Below, one piece after another: positions 34,891 through 44,065 of a stretch of 64,000 nucleotides of DNA. The notes beneath the pieces were generated by a model. It saw nothing but the letters and a program-made list of their open reading frames with translations, was not told the DNA's origin and made no database searches. The stretch comes from JABDIP01 sp965237625. Lineage in GTDB: Bacteria > Pseudomonadota > Alphaproteobacteria > DSM-16000 > Inquilinaceae. Position numbers and translations under genes: made by a program. Within the stretch, counting starts at the first letter, position 1, and each line of letters starts with the position of its first letter. The stretch covers positions 310,001 to 374,000 of the forward strand of contig CBDEGD010000014.1 of NCBI GenBank assembly GCA_965237625.1, given 5' to 3'.

Positions 34891-36375
34891 CTATCCGGTT
34901 GCAATGCTGCGCATTCTCCGTCTCAGCAAGATCGCGATGACCGGCGTCGCCACCAGCATCGCCAGCATGCCCACTCGCTCCCCGAAGAGGAAGCCGATCG
35001 GGTCGTTCTGGGACATCGCGACGGTCTGGCCGAATGCGTATTCCAGCCGAGGCCCGAGGATGAAGCCCATCACCATGGGCATGACGTCGAAGCGGGCGGC
35101 GCGCGCCGCGATGCCGAAGGCGCCGAACGCCACCAGCATCAGAAGATCGACCGTATCGGAGCGGAACACGAACGCTCCGGCGAAGGCGAACATGATGACG
35201 ATCGGGATCAGCAGCGAATATTTGATCGTCACCAGCCGAGAGAAGAACGGCACCGACAGATACCCGATCACCAGGAACAGCAGATTGGCGAACACCATAG
35301 CGATCAGGATCGCGTAGACCGTGGCCCCCTGCTGCTCGAAAAGCTGTGGCCCGGGGCGCAGGCCCTGCGCCACGAAGGCGCCGAGCAGGATCGCGGTCAC
35401 GTTGTCGCCCGGGATTCCCAAAGTCAGCAGCGGCACCAGCGTCGGTCCATTCACGGCGTTGTTGGCGGCCTCCGCGGCGGCGACGCCCTCGACCTCCCCC
35501 TTGCCGAAGCTGTCCGGGTCCTTGCTGGCGTTCTTCGCCGCCGAATAGCCCATCATGGCGGCCACGACCTGACCCAATCCGGGAATGATGCCGATCGCGG
35601 TGCCGATCGCGGTCGAGCGGCAGATCGTCCGGAAACATCGTCGGAACTCCGCGACGGTCAGCCTTGCGCCCATCAGCGCCGACAGCGCCCGGCCCTGGGT
35701 CGAGCGCATCACCGCCGTGGCGATCTCAGGGATGGCGAAGACGCCGATCAACATCGGCAACAGCGGGATGCCCGATTTCAGATCGAACAGGCCGAAGGTG
35801 AAACGCTCGACCCCGCCGAGCGGATCGGTCCCGACGAAGGACAGCGCAAGGCCCAACAGCATCATGAGGAGATGCCGTTTGATCGAATCGCCGCCCGACG
35901 TGGCCGCGATGATCACCAGCGACATGAGCAGGACCGCGAAGAGCTCCGGCGGACCGAACTGCATCACCAGGAAGGCGATCGGGAAGATCATCAGGATCGT
36001 GAAGATGTCTGACGCGGTGTCGCCGAAGACCGACGCGAACAGTGCCATGTCGAGCGCCTTGCGCGACTGGCCCTTCTTGGTGAGCTGGTAGCCGTCCCGC
36101 GTGGTCGCGACCGCGGCGCCGGTACCGGGCATCGATACCAGGATGGCCGGCACGCTGCCGCCGAATATGCCGCCCTTGTAAACACCCAGCAGGAACGGGA
36201 TGCCGACCAGCGGATCCAGGAAGAACGAGATCGGCAGCAGGATCGCCATCGCCATGAGCGTGGTGAAGCCCGGCAGGGCGCCTACCAGCATGCCGCCAAA
36301 CAGGCCCGCGCTCATCATCAGGATGGTGTCGAGCCGCAGCGCCATGCCGAAGCCCTCGGCGAACTGATCAAGCAT
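34891..36375 (-). CDS. Tripartite tricarboxylate transporter large permease (TctA), system 1
   Basis: 494 residues, about 12 hydrophobic segments. Family motifs: GGMLVGALPGFTTLMAMAILLP at the N terminus, GVYKGGIFGGSVPAILVSMPGTGAAVAT, and the second half repeat GIIPGLGQVVAAMMGY and GIPGDNVTAILLGAF. The two Pro-Gly-Leu/Thr motifs mark the inverted topological repeats. It lies 12 bp after tctB and 69 bp before tctC. Confidence 0.93.
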   Translation of the reverse strand: MLDQFAEGFGMALRLDTILMMSAGLFGGMLVGALPGFTTLMAMAILLPISFFLDPLVGIPFLLGVYKGGIFGGSVPAILVSMPGTGAAVATTRDGYQLTKKGQSRKALDMALFASVFGDTASDIFTILMIFPIAFLVMQFGPPELFAVLLMSLVIIAATSGGDSIKRHLLMMLLGLALSFVGTDPLGGVERFTFGLFDLKSGIPLLPMLIGVFAIPEIATAVMRSTQGRALSALMGARLTVAEFRRCFRTICRSTAIGTAIGIIPGLGQVVAAMMGYSAAKNASKDPDSFGKGEVEGVAAAEAANNAVNGPTLVPLLTLGIPGDNVTAILLGAFVAQGLRPGPQLFEQQGATVYAILIAMVFANLLFLVIGYLSVPFFSRLVTIKYSLLIPIVIMFAFAGAFVFRSDTVDLLMLVAFGAFGIAARAARFDVMPMVMGFILGPRLEYAFGQTVAMSQNDPIGFLFGERVGMLAMLVATPVIAILLRRRMRSIATG

Positions 36376-36387
36376 GGCAGACCACCG

Positions 36388-36948
36388 TCATTGCACGCTC
36401 TGGAGGGCGGGAGCAGCCGTGGAGCCGAACTCGCCCAGCAGACGCGCATAGGCGAACTCGATGGCGGACAACTCCGGCAGCGATACCGCCAGAAGGCGGG
36501 TCGCCACAAGATAGAGGACGACCGGCGACAGCGCGGACACAAGGCCGATCTGGACGAGGCTCCGGTTTCCGACGAGGAAGGCGATCGCCGCCATCGACAC
36601 GGCACTGGAAATCAGGAAGCCGACGGGCCCCATGGCAAGCGCATAAACGGTCATAATCGCAAACAGCCAGACCGCGCGGCGCTGGCCCGATGTTTGTGCC
36701 GCCCTTGGGACGCGAATGCCCTCCGGCCGCCGCAGGCGTTGAACGAGCAGGATCGCCGAAAGGATGGCGAGGCCGCCCAGGACGAGGGCCGGAAACAGGG
36801 TCGGCGGTATCGCGGTCAATGACCGCCCGAACAGGATTTTCGGCGGCGCGATCAACACTGCAATGAAGATCAGGCCGAGCGTGGAGAGCAGCAGCACCGC
36901 AGCGCCGACAACGATTTCCGGGTCGATGCGTTGCGGCGATTGAGTCAC
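36388..36948 (-). CDS. Tripartite tricarboxylate transporter small permease (TctB), system 1
   Basis: 186 residues, four or five hydrophobic helices (VVGAAVLLLSTLGLIFIAVLI, FPALVLGGLAILSAILL, AVWLFAIMTVYALAMGPVGFLISSAVSMAAIAFLVG, IGLVSALSPVVLYLVATRLL). Sequence is poorly conserved in the TctB family; identity rests mainly on topology and position directly before tctA. Confidence 0.85.
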   Translation of the reverse strand: MTQSPQRIDPEIVVGAAVLLLSTLGLIFIAVLIAPPKILFGRSLTAIPPTLFPALVLGGLAILSAILLVQRLRRPEGIRVPRAAQTSGQRRAVWLFAIMTVYALAMGPVGFLISSAVSMAAIAFLVGNRSLVQIGLVSALSPVVLYLVATRLLAVSLPELSAIEFAYARLLGEFGSTAAPALQSVQ

Positions 36949-37040
36949 CGTATCCTCCCCTTACCGCAAGCAAAGGTTAGCCCGCATCTCACCAATCCGA
37001 AATGCGAACTTTCGATAGCTGAATGCATAACCTGCATATG

Positions 37041-37970
37041 CTATGCGTCCGACAGATCGGCATCGAACAGCGCCGTCAGCGCCGGGTCGAAAGCCGAACG
37101 CGTGATCTCGACCTCGGCCCGCGTCACGTCGGCGAACGCCGCGCGGGCATTCCGGTCGAGTTCGATGATCTCTACTCCCTCGGCGCACAGCTTGTCCGCG
37201 CAGATCGTATCGTCCTCCTCTGCGAACCGGCGCTGGGCCACGGTCGCCTCCGACACCGCCGCTTCGATCGCCGCGCGGCGGTCCGGCGGCCAACCCGCCA
37301 CCCGTTCGGCATTGAACAGCACCAGCGCCACGCCGAGCAGATGGCGGGTCAGCGTGACGTGCCGGTGGGTCTCATGCAGGCCGAAATTGTAGATGTTGGT
37401 CAGCGGGTTCTCCTGGGCGTCGACCTGCCCGGAGCGCACCGCCTCGGGCAAATCGCGCACATCGATCGCCCGCGGCTCGAATCCCAGGGCCCGGAACACT
37501 CGTTGGTGGTCCGGGTTGGCCAGCGTGCGCAGCTTCAGCCCGGCGCAGTCGGATGGCCGATGGATCGCACGGGTGCTGGATATGTGCCGCAACCCGTTAT
37601 CCCAATAACCGAGCACCTCGAAGCCGGTCGCGTCAGCCATTTCGGCCTTCAGCCGCGCGCCAACCCCGCCATCCAGCACCGCATAGGCGCGGCGGCGGTC
37701 CGGGACCACGAAATGCTGGTCGAAGAGACCGAGTTGCGGCACCCGCTTCGCCAGATAGCTGGAGGAGAAATAGCAGCCGTCGATTTGACCGCTCTCGGTC
37801 AGCGTCAGCAGGTCGGCGGCCTTGTGCCCGCGGGCGACGATATTCTCGTCGAAGACCAGTTCGACCGCGCCGGCCGTATTGCGCTTTACCGCCTCCGCCA
37901 GCACCCGCCCGCCCCGTGTGTGGACCGAGTTCTCGCCCTGATAGCCGCCGAACTTCAGCGTCTCCGCCAT
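37041..37970 (-). CDS. TRAP-type (DctP) solute-binding-protein homologue without signal peptide
   Basis: 309 residues covering the whole DctP fold: LKFGGYQGENSVHTRGGRVLAEAV, SGQIDGCYFSSSYLAKRVPQLGLFDQHFV, GYWDNGLRHISS, the DctP hallmark Arg region CAGLKLRTLANPDHQRVFRALGFEP and VRSGQVDAQENPLTNIYNFGLHE. There is no signal peptide: the protein begins at the first domain strand and a TGA stop lies eight codons upstream in frame. No dctQM follows it; it sits between a Gfo/Idh/MocA gene and tctB. Either it acts in the cytoplasm, has another export route, or lost its signal sequence. Confidence 0.82.
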   Translation of the reverse strand: MAETLKFGGYQGENSVHTRGGRVLAEAVKRNTAGAVELVFDENIVARGHKAADLLTLTESGQIDGCYFSSSYLAKRVPQLGLFDQHFVVPDRRRAYAVLDGGVGARLKAEMADATGFEVLGYWDNGLRHISSTRAIHRPSDCAGLKLRTLANPDHQRVFRALGFEPRAIDVRDLPEAVRSGQVDAQENPLTNIYNFGLHETHRHVTLTRHLLGVALVLFNAERVAGWPPDRRAAIEAAVSEATVAQRRFAEEDDTICADKLCAEGVEIIELDRNARAAFADVTRAEVEITRSAFDPALTALFDADLSDA

Positions 37971-37983
37971 GTCGCCCCCATCT

Positions 37984-39117
37984 TCACGTCAGTTCCGCCA
38001 TCAGCTCGTCCGGATCGGGCGGCAGCGGAACCGGCTCGCCGCGCTTGGCCGAGAGGTCCATCGCCATCGTGAGCAGAAGGTTGCGATGCCCGTCGGCCGC
38101 GGTGGCATGGGGCGTGCGCTGGCCGGTGTATAAGCGCTGGTACCAGGCGTTGGTCTCTTCGCGCATCGGCCCCCAGAGCTGCCCGTCATGCAAATCCCCC
38201 GGCGGATAGCTGGTCAGGAAGTCGACATGTCGCGGCGCGCCGGGGCTGAAGCCGTCCGGCGCATAGCCGGCCCCTTGCGCCACATTGCTGGCGAGCACCA
38301 CGTCGCGATGGGTGTCCTCGATGTCGATGACGCCTTCGGACCCGACGATGCCGATCTCGATGCCGTAGACCGCGCCCGGCCAGACCTCGGGCAGCGACCA
38401 GGAGATGTTCATCGACCAGATCGTCCCGTCATCCATCGTGAAGATGCCGAAGGTCGAATCCTTGGTGCCCCATTTTCCCAGCACCTTGTCGGTGGAACAG
38501 GCATAGACGCTGACCGGGGTCTTCCCCTCCAGGAGCCAGAGCGACATGTCCAAGCTGTGGGTGCCGGACACGACCATCGGCGTGAGTGTCGCGCGGGCCT
38601 GGGTCCGGCGGACGGTCGCAATCGGCACCATGCGGTTCATGAAGGCGCGGGTGACGACGGAGTGAACGTCGCCGATCTGGCCGGTCGAGATCCGTTCCTT
38701 CACCGCGAGGAAGCGGCGGCGAAAGCGCTGCGTATAGCCGATCACGGCGTCGACACCCGCTTCCCCTATCGCCGCCAGGATCTCGGCCGATTGCCGGGCG
38801 TCGGTCGCAAGCGGCTTCTCGATGAACAGGTCGTGGCCGCGCTCGATCGCCGCCATGGTCGGCTCGAAGTGGAAATTCTCATCCGTCGCCACGATCGTCG
38901 CGGTGACCTCGGGCCGGGCCAGGAGCTCGCGGAAATCGTTGGTGAAGAAATCCGCGTCGACATCCTTGGCCAGCCGTTCCCCGATGTCGGATTTCAGGTC
39001 GCAAAGGCCGATCCAGCCCACGCCGGGATAGTCGCGGGCGAATTTCGCCCGGATGCGCCCGATGGTGCCGCAGCCGATAATGGCAAGACCGATCTCTCTT
39101 CGGGAATCACGGGCCAA
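37984..39117 (-). CDS. Gfo/Idh/MocA-family oxidoreductase (copy 3)
   Basis: 377 residues: IGLAIIGCGTIGRIRAKFARDYPG, EKP motif in HDLFIEKPLATD, GYTQRFRRRFLAVKER, and GTHSLDMSLWLLEG carrying the family His/Asp. The layout and the shared C-terminal end (MAMDLSAKRGEPVPLP against AADCSAERGEPVTLP in copy 1) indicate that copies 1 and 3 are close relatives, probably acting on related substrates. It lies 13 bp before the DctP homologue and 15 bp after tctA of system 2. Confidence 0.88.
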   Translation of the reverse strand: MARDSRREIGLAIIGCGTIGRIRAKFARDYPGVGWIGLCDLKSDIGERLAKDVDADFFTNDFRELLARPEVTATIVATDENFHFEPTMAAIERGHDLFIEKPLATDARQSAEILAAIGEAGVDAVIGYTQRFRRRFLAVKERISTGQIGDVHSVVTRAFMNRMVPIATVRRTQARATLTPMVVSGTHSLDMSLWLLEGKTPVSVYACSTDKVLGKWGTKDSTFGIFTMDDGTIWSMNISWSLPEVWPGAVYGIEIGIVGSEGVIDIEDTHRDVVLASNVAQGAGYAPDGFSPGAPRHVDFLTSYPPGDLHDGQLWGPMREETNAWYQRLYTGQRTPHATAADGHRNLLLTMAMDLSAKRGEPVPLPPDPDELMAELT

Positions 39118-39132
39118 GGGGCATTCCTTCCT

Positions 39133-40650
39133 TCACTTCGCGGGCACCGGTGTGTCCTGGGCGGTAGTCCTGTCGGCACGCGCTCCGCGCGACACCCGGA
39201 TTACGCCCTCCACAAGGACGAAGGCGACCGAGACCATCAAGACCGTGCCGATCCACTGCGACAGGACGAAGCCCAACGATCTGTCTTCGAACAACAGCAG
39301 CGCGCGCCGCAGATTCTCGTCGGCGAGCGGTGCCAGGATCACACCCAGCACGATCGGCGCGACGGGGAAGCGGAAGATGTTCAGCACCCAGCCGAAGACA
39401 CCGGCCCCGAACATGATCCAGACATCCGTCATGGACAGCTTCACCGCATAGGCGCCGATCACGCAGACCGGCAGAATGAGCGGCATCAGTATGCCGCGCG
39501 GCATACTGAAAAGCTTCACGCAAGGCGCGATCAGGGCGAAGGCAGCCAGATACATCAGGAAATTCGCGATGATCAGGGCCGCGTAGATGAAATAGATCAG
39601 GCCGGGATGGTCGAACTCGATCGTCGGGCCCACCACCACGTTCTTGAGCGTGAGCGCCGCCAGGAGCGCCGCGGCAGCGGCGTTGCCGGGGATGCCGAGT
39701 GCCAGCGTCGGCAACATCGAGCCGCCGATATTGGCGTTGTTGGCGGTCTCGGCGCAGACCAGCGCCTCGTAGCTGCCCCTACCCCAACGCGCCTTCTCTT
39801 CGGGCTTCGCACGGCGCCGGCCAATGTCATAGGCGAGGAACGAAGCGACGTTCGCGCCCGCCCCGGGGATCGCCCCGATGAAGGTGCCAAGGATGCCCGA
39901 GCGCAAGGCCGAGGGCGTGAACCGTGCCAAAAGGCGCAGCGGCGGGAACACACGGCCCACTTTCGACGGGATCGTGGGGGCGTCTTTCGACGGCAACGTG
40001 CGCAGGATCTCGGCCAGTCCGAACAATCCGATCAGCACCGCGACATAGGAGATCCCGTCGAACAGCGCGAGGGTCCCCAATGTGAAGCGCGGCACGGCAT
40101 GGATCGCATCGAGACCGACGAAGGCGACCAGCATACCGAGCCCGCCTGAGATCCAGCCCTTGAGCGGCATCGACCCGGCGGCCATCGATCCCGCGACCAT
40201 GATGCCGATGACGGCAAGCCAGAACATCTCCCAGGACTTGAAATTGAGCGCGAAGGAGAGGATAAGCGGGATCAGGCTGATCAGCAGGATGATCCCGATC
40301 CCGCCGCCGATGAACGACGCGGCGATGGCCATGCCGAGCGCCTGTCCGCCCTCGCCCTTCTGGGCGAGTTGGTGCCCCTCGATCATCGTCGGCACCGCGT
40401 CGGGAGTGCCCGGAATGTTGATCAGGACAGCGGAGATGGCCCCGCCGAAGACGCTGCCGGTATAGACCCCAAGCATGAAGCAGATCGCAACGTTCTGGTG
40501 CATACCGGCCGAGAGTCCGATCAAGAGCCCCATCGCCATGGTCGTCGAAAGCCCCGGCAGCGCGCCCCAGATGATGCCAAGGCAAACGCCCGCGAGCGTC
40601 ATCGCCAGGAGCATGGGTGACAGGGCGAGCAGGAAACCGTCCACCATCAA
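39133..40650 (-). CDS. Tripartite tricarboxylate transporter large permease (TctA), system 2
   Basis: 505 residues, polytopic, with the family motifs GIIWGALPGLSTTMAMGLLIGLSAGM, FMLGVYTGSVFGGAISAVLINIPGTPDAVPT, and the second repeat GAIPGAGANVASFLAYDIG and ALGIPGNAAAAALLAAL. Full length. It overlaps tctB of the same system by 4 bp (ATGA). Paralogous to the system 1 permease but clearly divergent, so the two systems probably take different ligands. Confidence 0.93.
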   Translation of the reverse strand: MMVDGFLLALSPMLLAMTLAGVCLGIIWGALPGLSTTMAMGLLIGLSAGMHQNVAICFMLGVYTGSVFGGAISAVLINIPGTPDAVPTMIEGHQLAQKGEGGQALGMAIAASFIGGGIGIILLISLIPLILSFALNFKSWEMFWLAVIGIMVAGSMAAGSMPLKGWISGGLGMLVAFVGLDAIHAVPRFTLGTLALFDGISYVAVLIGLFGLAEILRTLPSKDAPTIPSKVGRVFPPLRLLARFTPSALRSGILGTFIGAIPGAGANVASFLAYDIGRRRAKPEEKARWGRGSYEALVCAETANNANIGGSMLPTLALGIPGNAAAAALLAALTLKNVVVGPTIEFDHPGLIYFIYAALIIANFLMYLAAFALIAPCVKLFSMPRGILMPLILPVCVIGAYAVKLSMTDVWIMFGAGVFGWVLNIFRFPVAPIVLGVILAPLADENLRRALLLFEDRSLGFVLSQWIGTVLMVSVAFVLVEGVIRVSRGARADRTTAQDTPVPAK

Positions 40651-41213
40651 AAGGCGCCCGGCAGCGGGATCCGGAAGACGTGCTGAAATATGGTCGAAAG
40701 GGTCGCGACCCAGAACAGCGAGATCGTCACGGTGACCCAGAGCGACCCACGCCAGGACATCTGAATGATCGCCGCGAGCGCCAAGACGGTCACCGGCTCG
40801 AACGCGGTCACGGTGTGCCGAATTCCGCCCAGGACGACGTCATACCGGAAGGCCAGAAGCTGGAGCGCCGCGATATAGACCGCCACGGCGACGGCAAGTG
40901 CCAGAGTCCGAAGATCGGTCGGCACGTCGCGGTCGGAGAACGCGCCGGCCTCGCCGCCGGTCCGGCGGCGCCGGAACGCCGTCGCCCCAAGACCAAGCGC
41001 CATCACAAGAAGTGAAGCCCCCACAAGAAACGGCAACAGCCCCGGCGCCGTCCGCAGATCTCCAGGGACCGGCAGCGCGAATGATGCGGCCATGACGAGA
41101 ACCGCCAGCGCACAGAGGACACCGGTCGCGATGAGATCGAGGATCGGCGAGGCGTATCCCGTGCCCGCCTCCTCCCGTTCGAACCGCATCTGGTGCCCGG
41201 CATTCCCGGTCAA
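40647..41213 (-). CDS. Tripartite tricarboxylate transporter small permease (TctB), system 2
   Basis: 188 residues with four hydrophobic segments (LIATGVLCALAVLVMAASFALP, LLPFLVGASLLVMALGLGA, ALAVAVAVYIAALQLLAF, VTVLALAAIIQMSWRGSLWVTVTISLFW). Identity rests on topology and position between tctC and tctA. The N terminus before helix 1 is a short charged stretch (RFEREEAGTGYASP). Confidence 0.87.
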   Translation of the reverse strand: MTGNAGHQMRFEREEAGTGYASPILDLIATGVLCALAVLVMAASFALPVPGDLRTAPGLLPFLVGASLLVMALGLGATAFRRRRTGGEAGAFSDRDVPTDLRTLALAVAVAVYIAALQLLAFRYDVVLGGIRHTVTAFEPVTVLALAAIIQMSWRGSLWVTVTISLFWVATLSTIFQHVFRIPLPGAF

Positions 41214-41235
41214 GTGATCCTCCCGCGCCGTTATC

Positions 41236-41282
41236 GACCGTTACTCGGACAGGCTCCTGAGGGGGCGTCGCTGCGCCCCCTC
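41236..41282. repeat. Dispersed repeat fragment and hairpin after tctC copy 2
   Basis: GACCGTTACTCGGACAGG followed by CTCCT (41236-41258) recurs at 43074-43096 with two changes. Directly beside it GAGGGGGCG (41259-41267) pairs with CGCCCCCTC (41274-41282) across a 6-nt loop, 18 bp after the tctC stop (minus strand). No T-tract follows on the minus strand, so this is more likely a 3'-end-protecting or attenuating hairpin than a full terminator. Confidence 0.65.
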
Positions 41283-41300
41283 CCTGGTCGCGGATGCACG

Positions 41301-42410
41301 TCAGATCTTGATCGGCGGCGGGGTATAGCCCTCGGGCGGCCACCAAGCGTCGAAATCCTCGGGCGCGGGCAGGCCGAGCTCTTCCGCCGTCTTCACGTCG
41401 CTGCCGATCTGGTCCTGGAAGCGATTGAAGATATCGACGGTGATCGACTCCATCAGCGCACCCTCGCGGTCGGCCTCCTCACCGATCTTGATGTCGGACT
41501 GGAAGAACTTCGACGCCAGCAGCGCCTGGAACCCTTCGGAACTCGCCGCCGCGACAAACGCATCCGCGAGCTCCTGGAGGATTTCGGCCGGCAGATCGCG
41601 CTTGACCATGAAGTTATAGGTCGCACCCACCGGCAGGATCCGGCGGCTTTCGGGCAGCACGGTCGCGATCGACGGCAGCACCGTGCCATCGTCGAGCACG
41701 ATGTCCTCGGCGCTGGTCTGGCAGAGGTTGCGCAACTCGCCCGCGCGGATCAGCTCGATATGCTCGTGCACGCCGCCGCCGGCGATGTCGGTCTCACCCT
41801 GGAGCCCGGCAAGCGTGGCCGGCCTGCCGCCCTGGTAGGGCACATATTTCAGCTCGATCCCGGCAATGTTCGCGACAATCAACGCCAATTCGTGCCAGAC
41901 GCCGCCGGTACCCGATGTCGAGATCGTGAGGGACCCGGGATTGGCCTTGGCCGCGGCGATCGCGTCGCCGAAGGTCTGGAACGGGCTGTCCTTGCGGACC
42001 GACCATGAGGCCAGCGCGTTGCCTGCCTTGAACGGAAGCCAGTCTTCCCAGGGCACGAAGTTCGCGTGGCCGAGGACCCGGACGAAGCGGTTGTAGTTGG
42101 CCCCGCCGAGCACGGTGTACCCGTCCGAACGCGCCGCGCCGACGAATTGCGTGGCAACGCCGCCAACCGCGCCCGGCTTGTTGATCACGTTGACCGTCCA
42201 GCCTCTGGCGGTGGCCATCTCTTCGGCGAGCTTGCGCATGATCGTATCGGTGCCGCCGCCGGCTGAGTACATAACGACGAGGGTGATCGGCCGTTCCGGG
42301 TAATCGGCGGCCCGCGCACTGCCAGGAATGGTGATCTGCAGCGCCGCGAGGCCCGCGGCGGCGGCGGCCACAAATGCCCGCCGGCTCGGTCCTGATTTTA
42401 TGTCACTCAT
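41301..42410 (-). CDS. Tripartite tricarboxylate transporter substrate-binding protein (TctC/Bug), system 2, Tat-type signal
   Basis: 369 residues, somewhat longer than usual. The N terminus carries a twin-arginine motif (PSRRAFVAAAAAGLAALQ), so export by Tat is likely, unlike the Sec signal of the system 1 protein. Bug-domain marks: YPERPITLVVMYSAGGGTDTIMRKLAEEM, NKPGAVGGVATQFVGAARSDGYTVLG, ELKYVPYQGGRPATLAGLQGE. The C-terminal extension (ELGLPAPEDFDAWWPPEGYTPPP) is unusual. Ligand unknown. Confidence 0.92.
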   Translation of the reverse strand: MSDIKSGPSRRAFVAAAAAGLAALQITIPGSARAADYPERPITLVVMYSAGGGTDTIMRKLAEEMATARGWTVNVINKPGAVGGVATQFVGAARSDGYTVLGGANYNRFVRVLGHANFVPWEDWLPFKAGNALASWSVRKDSPFQTFGDAIAAAKANPGSLTISTSGTGGVWHELALIVANIAGIELKYVPYQGGRPATLAGLQGETDIAGGGVHEHIELIRAGELRNLCQTSAEDIVLDDGTVLPSIATVLPESRRILPVGATYNFMVKRDLPAEILQELADAFVAAASSEGFQALLASKFFQSDIKIGEEADREGALMESITVDIFNRFQDQIGSDVKTAEELGLPAPEDFDAWWPPEGYTPPPIKI

Positions 42411-42467
42411 GGCGTTCTCCCTGTTTATGTTTGGTATCGAGTGCCGGATATTTTTTGGCCGGTCACA

Positions 42468-43049
42468 TCAGGACCCGGACGGTCCGTGGTAATTGCTACG
42501 GTCGATAAAGGACTTCACGCTGTCCTCGATGTCGGTCTCCATCAGCGCGTTCCATCGGTTGTTGAAACCAAATAACGCGATCACCGCGCCGATCTCGACG
42601 ATTTGCGACGCATCGAAATGTTCGCGCAGAACCGCCATGTCCTCGGGCGATGCGTGGGACGGACATTGCCCGCCGGTCAGCGCCACGCGAAGCGCGGCCT
42701 TTTCTGCATCGTCGAACAGCGGGCTGGTCTCGAATTCCCACAGCGCCTCCAGCTTGTCCTGGGGAACCCCATTATCGGCACCGTTCTTGAAGGTATGGGC
42801 CGAGCAATACCGGCATCCGTTCGACAGGCTGGTCACATGGGCGACCATCCAGCGCAGCGCCGGATCGACCGTCCCATTCGGATTGCGCACCACCGCGCGG
42901 ATGAGTCCCAGCACGGCCTGGGCGATCTCCGGCCGGTGGGAGAGCGTGAGCATCGAGTTGGCGACGAACCCGGTGCTCGAGGCCAGCCAGGCGATGTCGG
43001 CCTGCGCATCCTCGGTCTGATCGAGGGCCTTAGGCGCGATGTGAGGCAT
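42468..43049 (-). CDS. Carboxymuconolactone decarboxylase/AhpD-like protein
   Basis: 193 residues, helical, with the AhpD-type redox site SNGCRYCSAHTFKNG (CxxC plus nearby His) and an N-terminal helix typical of the peroxidase-related subgroup. Members act as alkylhydroperoxidases or, with one Cys, as lactone decarboxylases; two Cys here suggest redox activity. It lies upstream of tctC copy 2 by 57 bp, probably in the same operon. Confidence 0.85.
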   Translation of the reverse strand: MPHIAPKALDQTEDAQADIAWLASSTGFVANSMLTLSHRPEIAQAVLGLIRAVVRNPNGTVDPALRWMVAHVTSLSNGCRYCSAHTFKNGADNGVPQDKLEALWEFETSPLFDDAEKAALRVALTGGQCPSHASPEDMAVLREHFDASQIVEIGAVIALFGFNNRWNALMETDIEDSVKSFIDRSNYHGPSGS

Positions 43050-43411
43050 GTTGGATCCCCTTTAGGAGCCCGTGACCACTACTCGGACAGGCTCCTAGGT
43101 CCTGTTTTGTGCTCATTGCGGCATGATCGGTTCGGTCCCGAGCGGCGCGTGAATCATTTTTTCTGATGAGTCCTATCGGCAATCCTGAACCGCGACGGAC
43201 GTCTGCGGGCTTGACCGATCCCGCCCCGCCGCTTCTACATCCGTCCGTGGCGTGCCTTGGCCTGCATTCGGCCAAAAAAAGGCGTTGAGGCCCGCGGCAT
43301 TGGTCATCGGTTCGATAAATCGGAATCGCACCGTCGTCCCACCCAACGGGGCTGCGCTTACGCAGCCTCACCATGGCAATCCTGCCTAGATACGCTCGCA
43401 TCGGGCCCTGT
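43050..43411. other. 362-bp intergenic region with a dispersed repeat
   Basis: This region separates the GST gene from the AhpD-like gene, both minus strand. It contains AGGAGCC (43064-43070) inverted as GGCTCCT (43090-43096), including the repeat copy at 43074-43096 shared with 41236-41258. A 150-codon minus-strand ORF covers it and runs into both neighbours; its sequence is not protein-like and I do not call it. Confidence 0.5.
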
Positions 43412-44050
43412 CTAAGGCAGGGGAACATCGTGCACGAATTTCGGTATGTGGTAGCCCTTCTGCACCGCCGGCCGCTCGGCAATGCGCAGGTACCAGTCGC
43501 GGACCTGCGGGTAGTCGGCCAGATCGACCTCCTGCCACTCGAAGCGCGAGATCCAGGGCCAGCAGGCCATGTCGGCGATCGAATAGTCGCCCCGACCCTC
43601 GCCGGCGATGTAGTCGCGGCCGTCCAGCTTGGCGTTGAGCACCTTGTAGAGCCGGTGCCCTTCCTTGGAATATCGCTCCTCGGCGTATTCGGATTTGCCG
43701 CGGTTGTACTTCACGAAGTGGTGCACCTGGCCCAGCATCGGGCCGAGCCCGCCCATCTGCCACATCAGCCACTCGATCGCGCGCCAGCGCTCGTCGCCAT
43801 CCGGCATGAACTTCCCGTACCTTTCCGCCAGGTACATCATGATGGCGCCGGTCTCCATCATGTGCAGGCCGGTGTCATGGTCGACAATCGCCGGGATGCG
43901 ATTGTTCGGCGCAATCTTCAGGAACTCGGGATCGAACTGATCGCCATTGGTGATGTCGATGGCGTGGGCCGCATAATCGACGCCGAGCTCTTCGAGCAGG
44001 ATCGAGACCTTGCGCCCGTTCGGAGTTGTCCAAGTGTAAAGATCGATCAT
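43412..44050 (-). CDS. Glutathione S-transferase family protein (YfcG/Ure2p-like)
   Basis: 212 residues. N-terminal thioredoxin fold (MIDLYTWTTPNGRKVSILLEELGVDYAAHAIDIT), NRIPAIVDHDTG with the cis-Pro, and METGAIMMYLAE with the glutathione-contacting Glu-Thr/Ser position. The C-terminal helical domain contains GDYSIADMACWPWI. The opening TxxTPNGRKV and the Asn residue place it with the YfcG-type GSTs, which are disulfide reductases. First gene of the likely minus-strand operon. Confidence 0.88.
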   Translation of the reverse strand: MIDLYTWTTPNGRKVSILLEELGVDYAAHAIDITNGDQFDPEFLKIAPNNRIPAIVDHDTGLHMMETGAIMMYLAERYGKFMPDGDERWRAIEWLMWQMGGLGPMLGQVHHFVKYNRGKSEYAEERYSKEGHRLYKVLNAKLDGRDYIAGEGRGDYSIADMACWPWISRFEWQEVDLADYPQVRDWYLRIAERPAVQKGYHIPKFVHDVPLP

Positions 44051-44065
44051 TCGGGGTCCTTATTA

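Noticed and set aside
34072..36012. 646-codon plus-strand ORF opposite tctA/tctC
   Set aside because: Arg/His/Asp-rich composition typical of antisense frames in GC-rich DNA; the opposite strand encodes clear transporter genes.
38188..40149. 653-codon plus-strand ORF opposite a Gfo/Idh/MocA gene and tctA
   Set aside because: Antisense shadow with no domain; the minus-strand genes have full family motifs.
43030..43482. 150-codon minus-strand ORF between GST and AhpD-like genes
   Set aside because: It overlaps both flanking genes and reads like shifted GST sequence plus random Arg/Gly-rich sequence.
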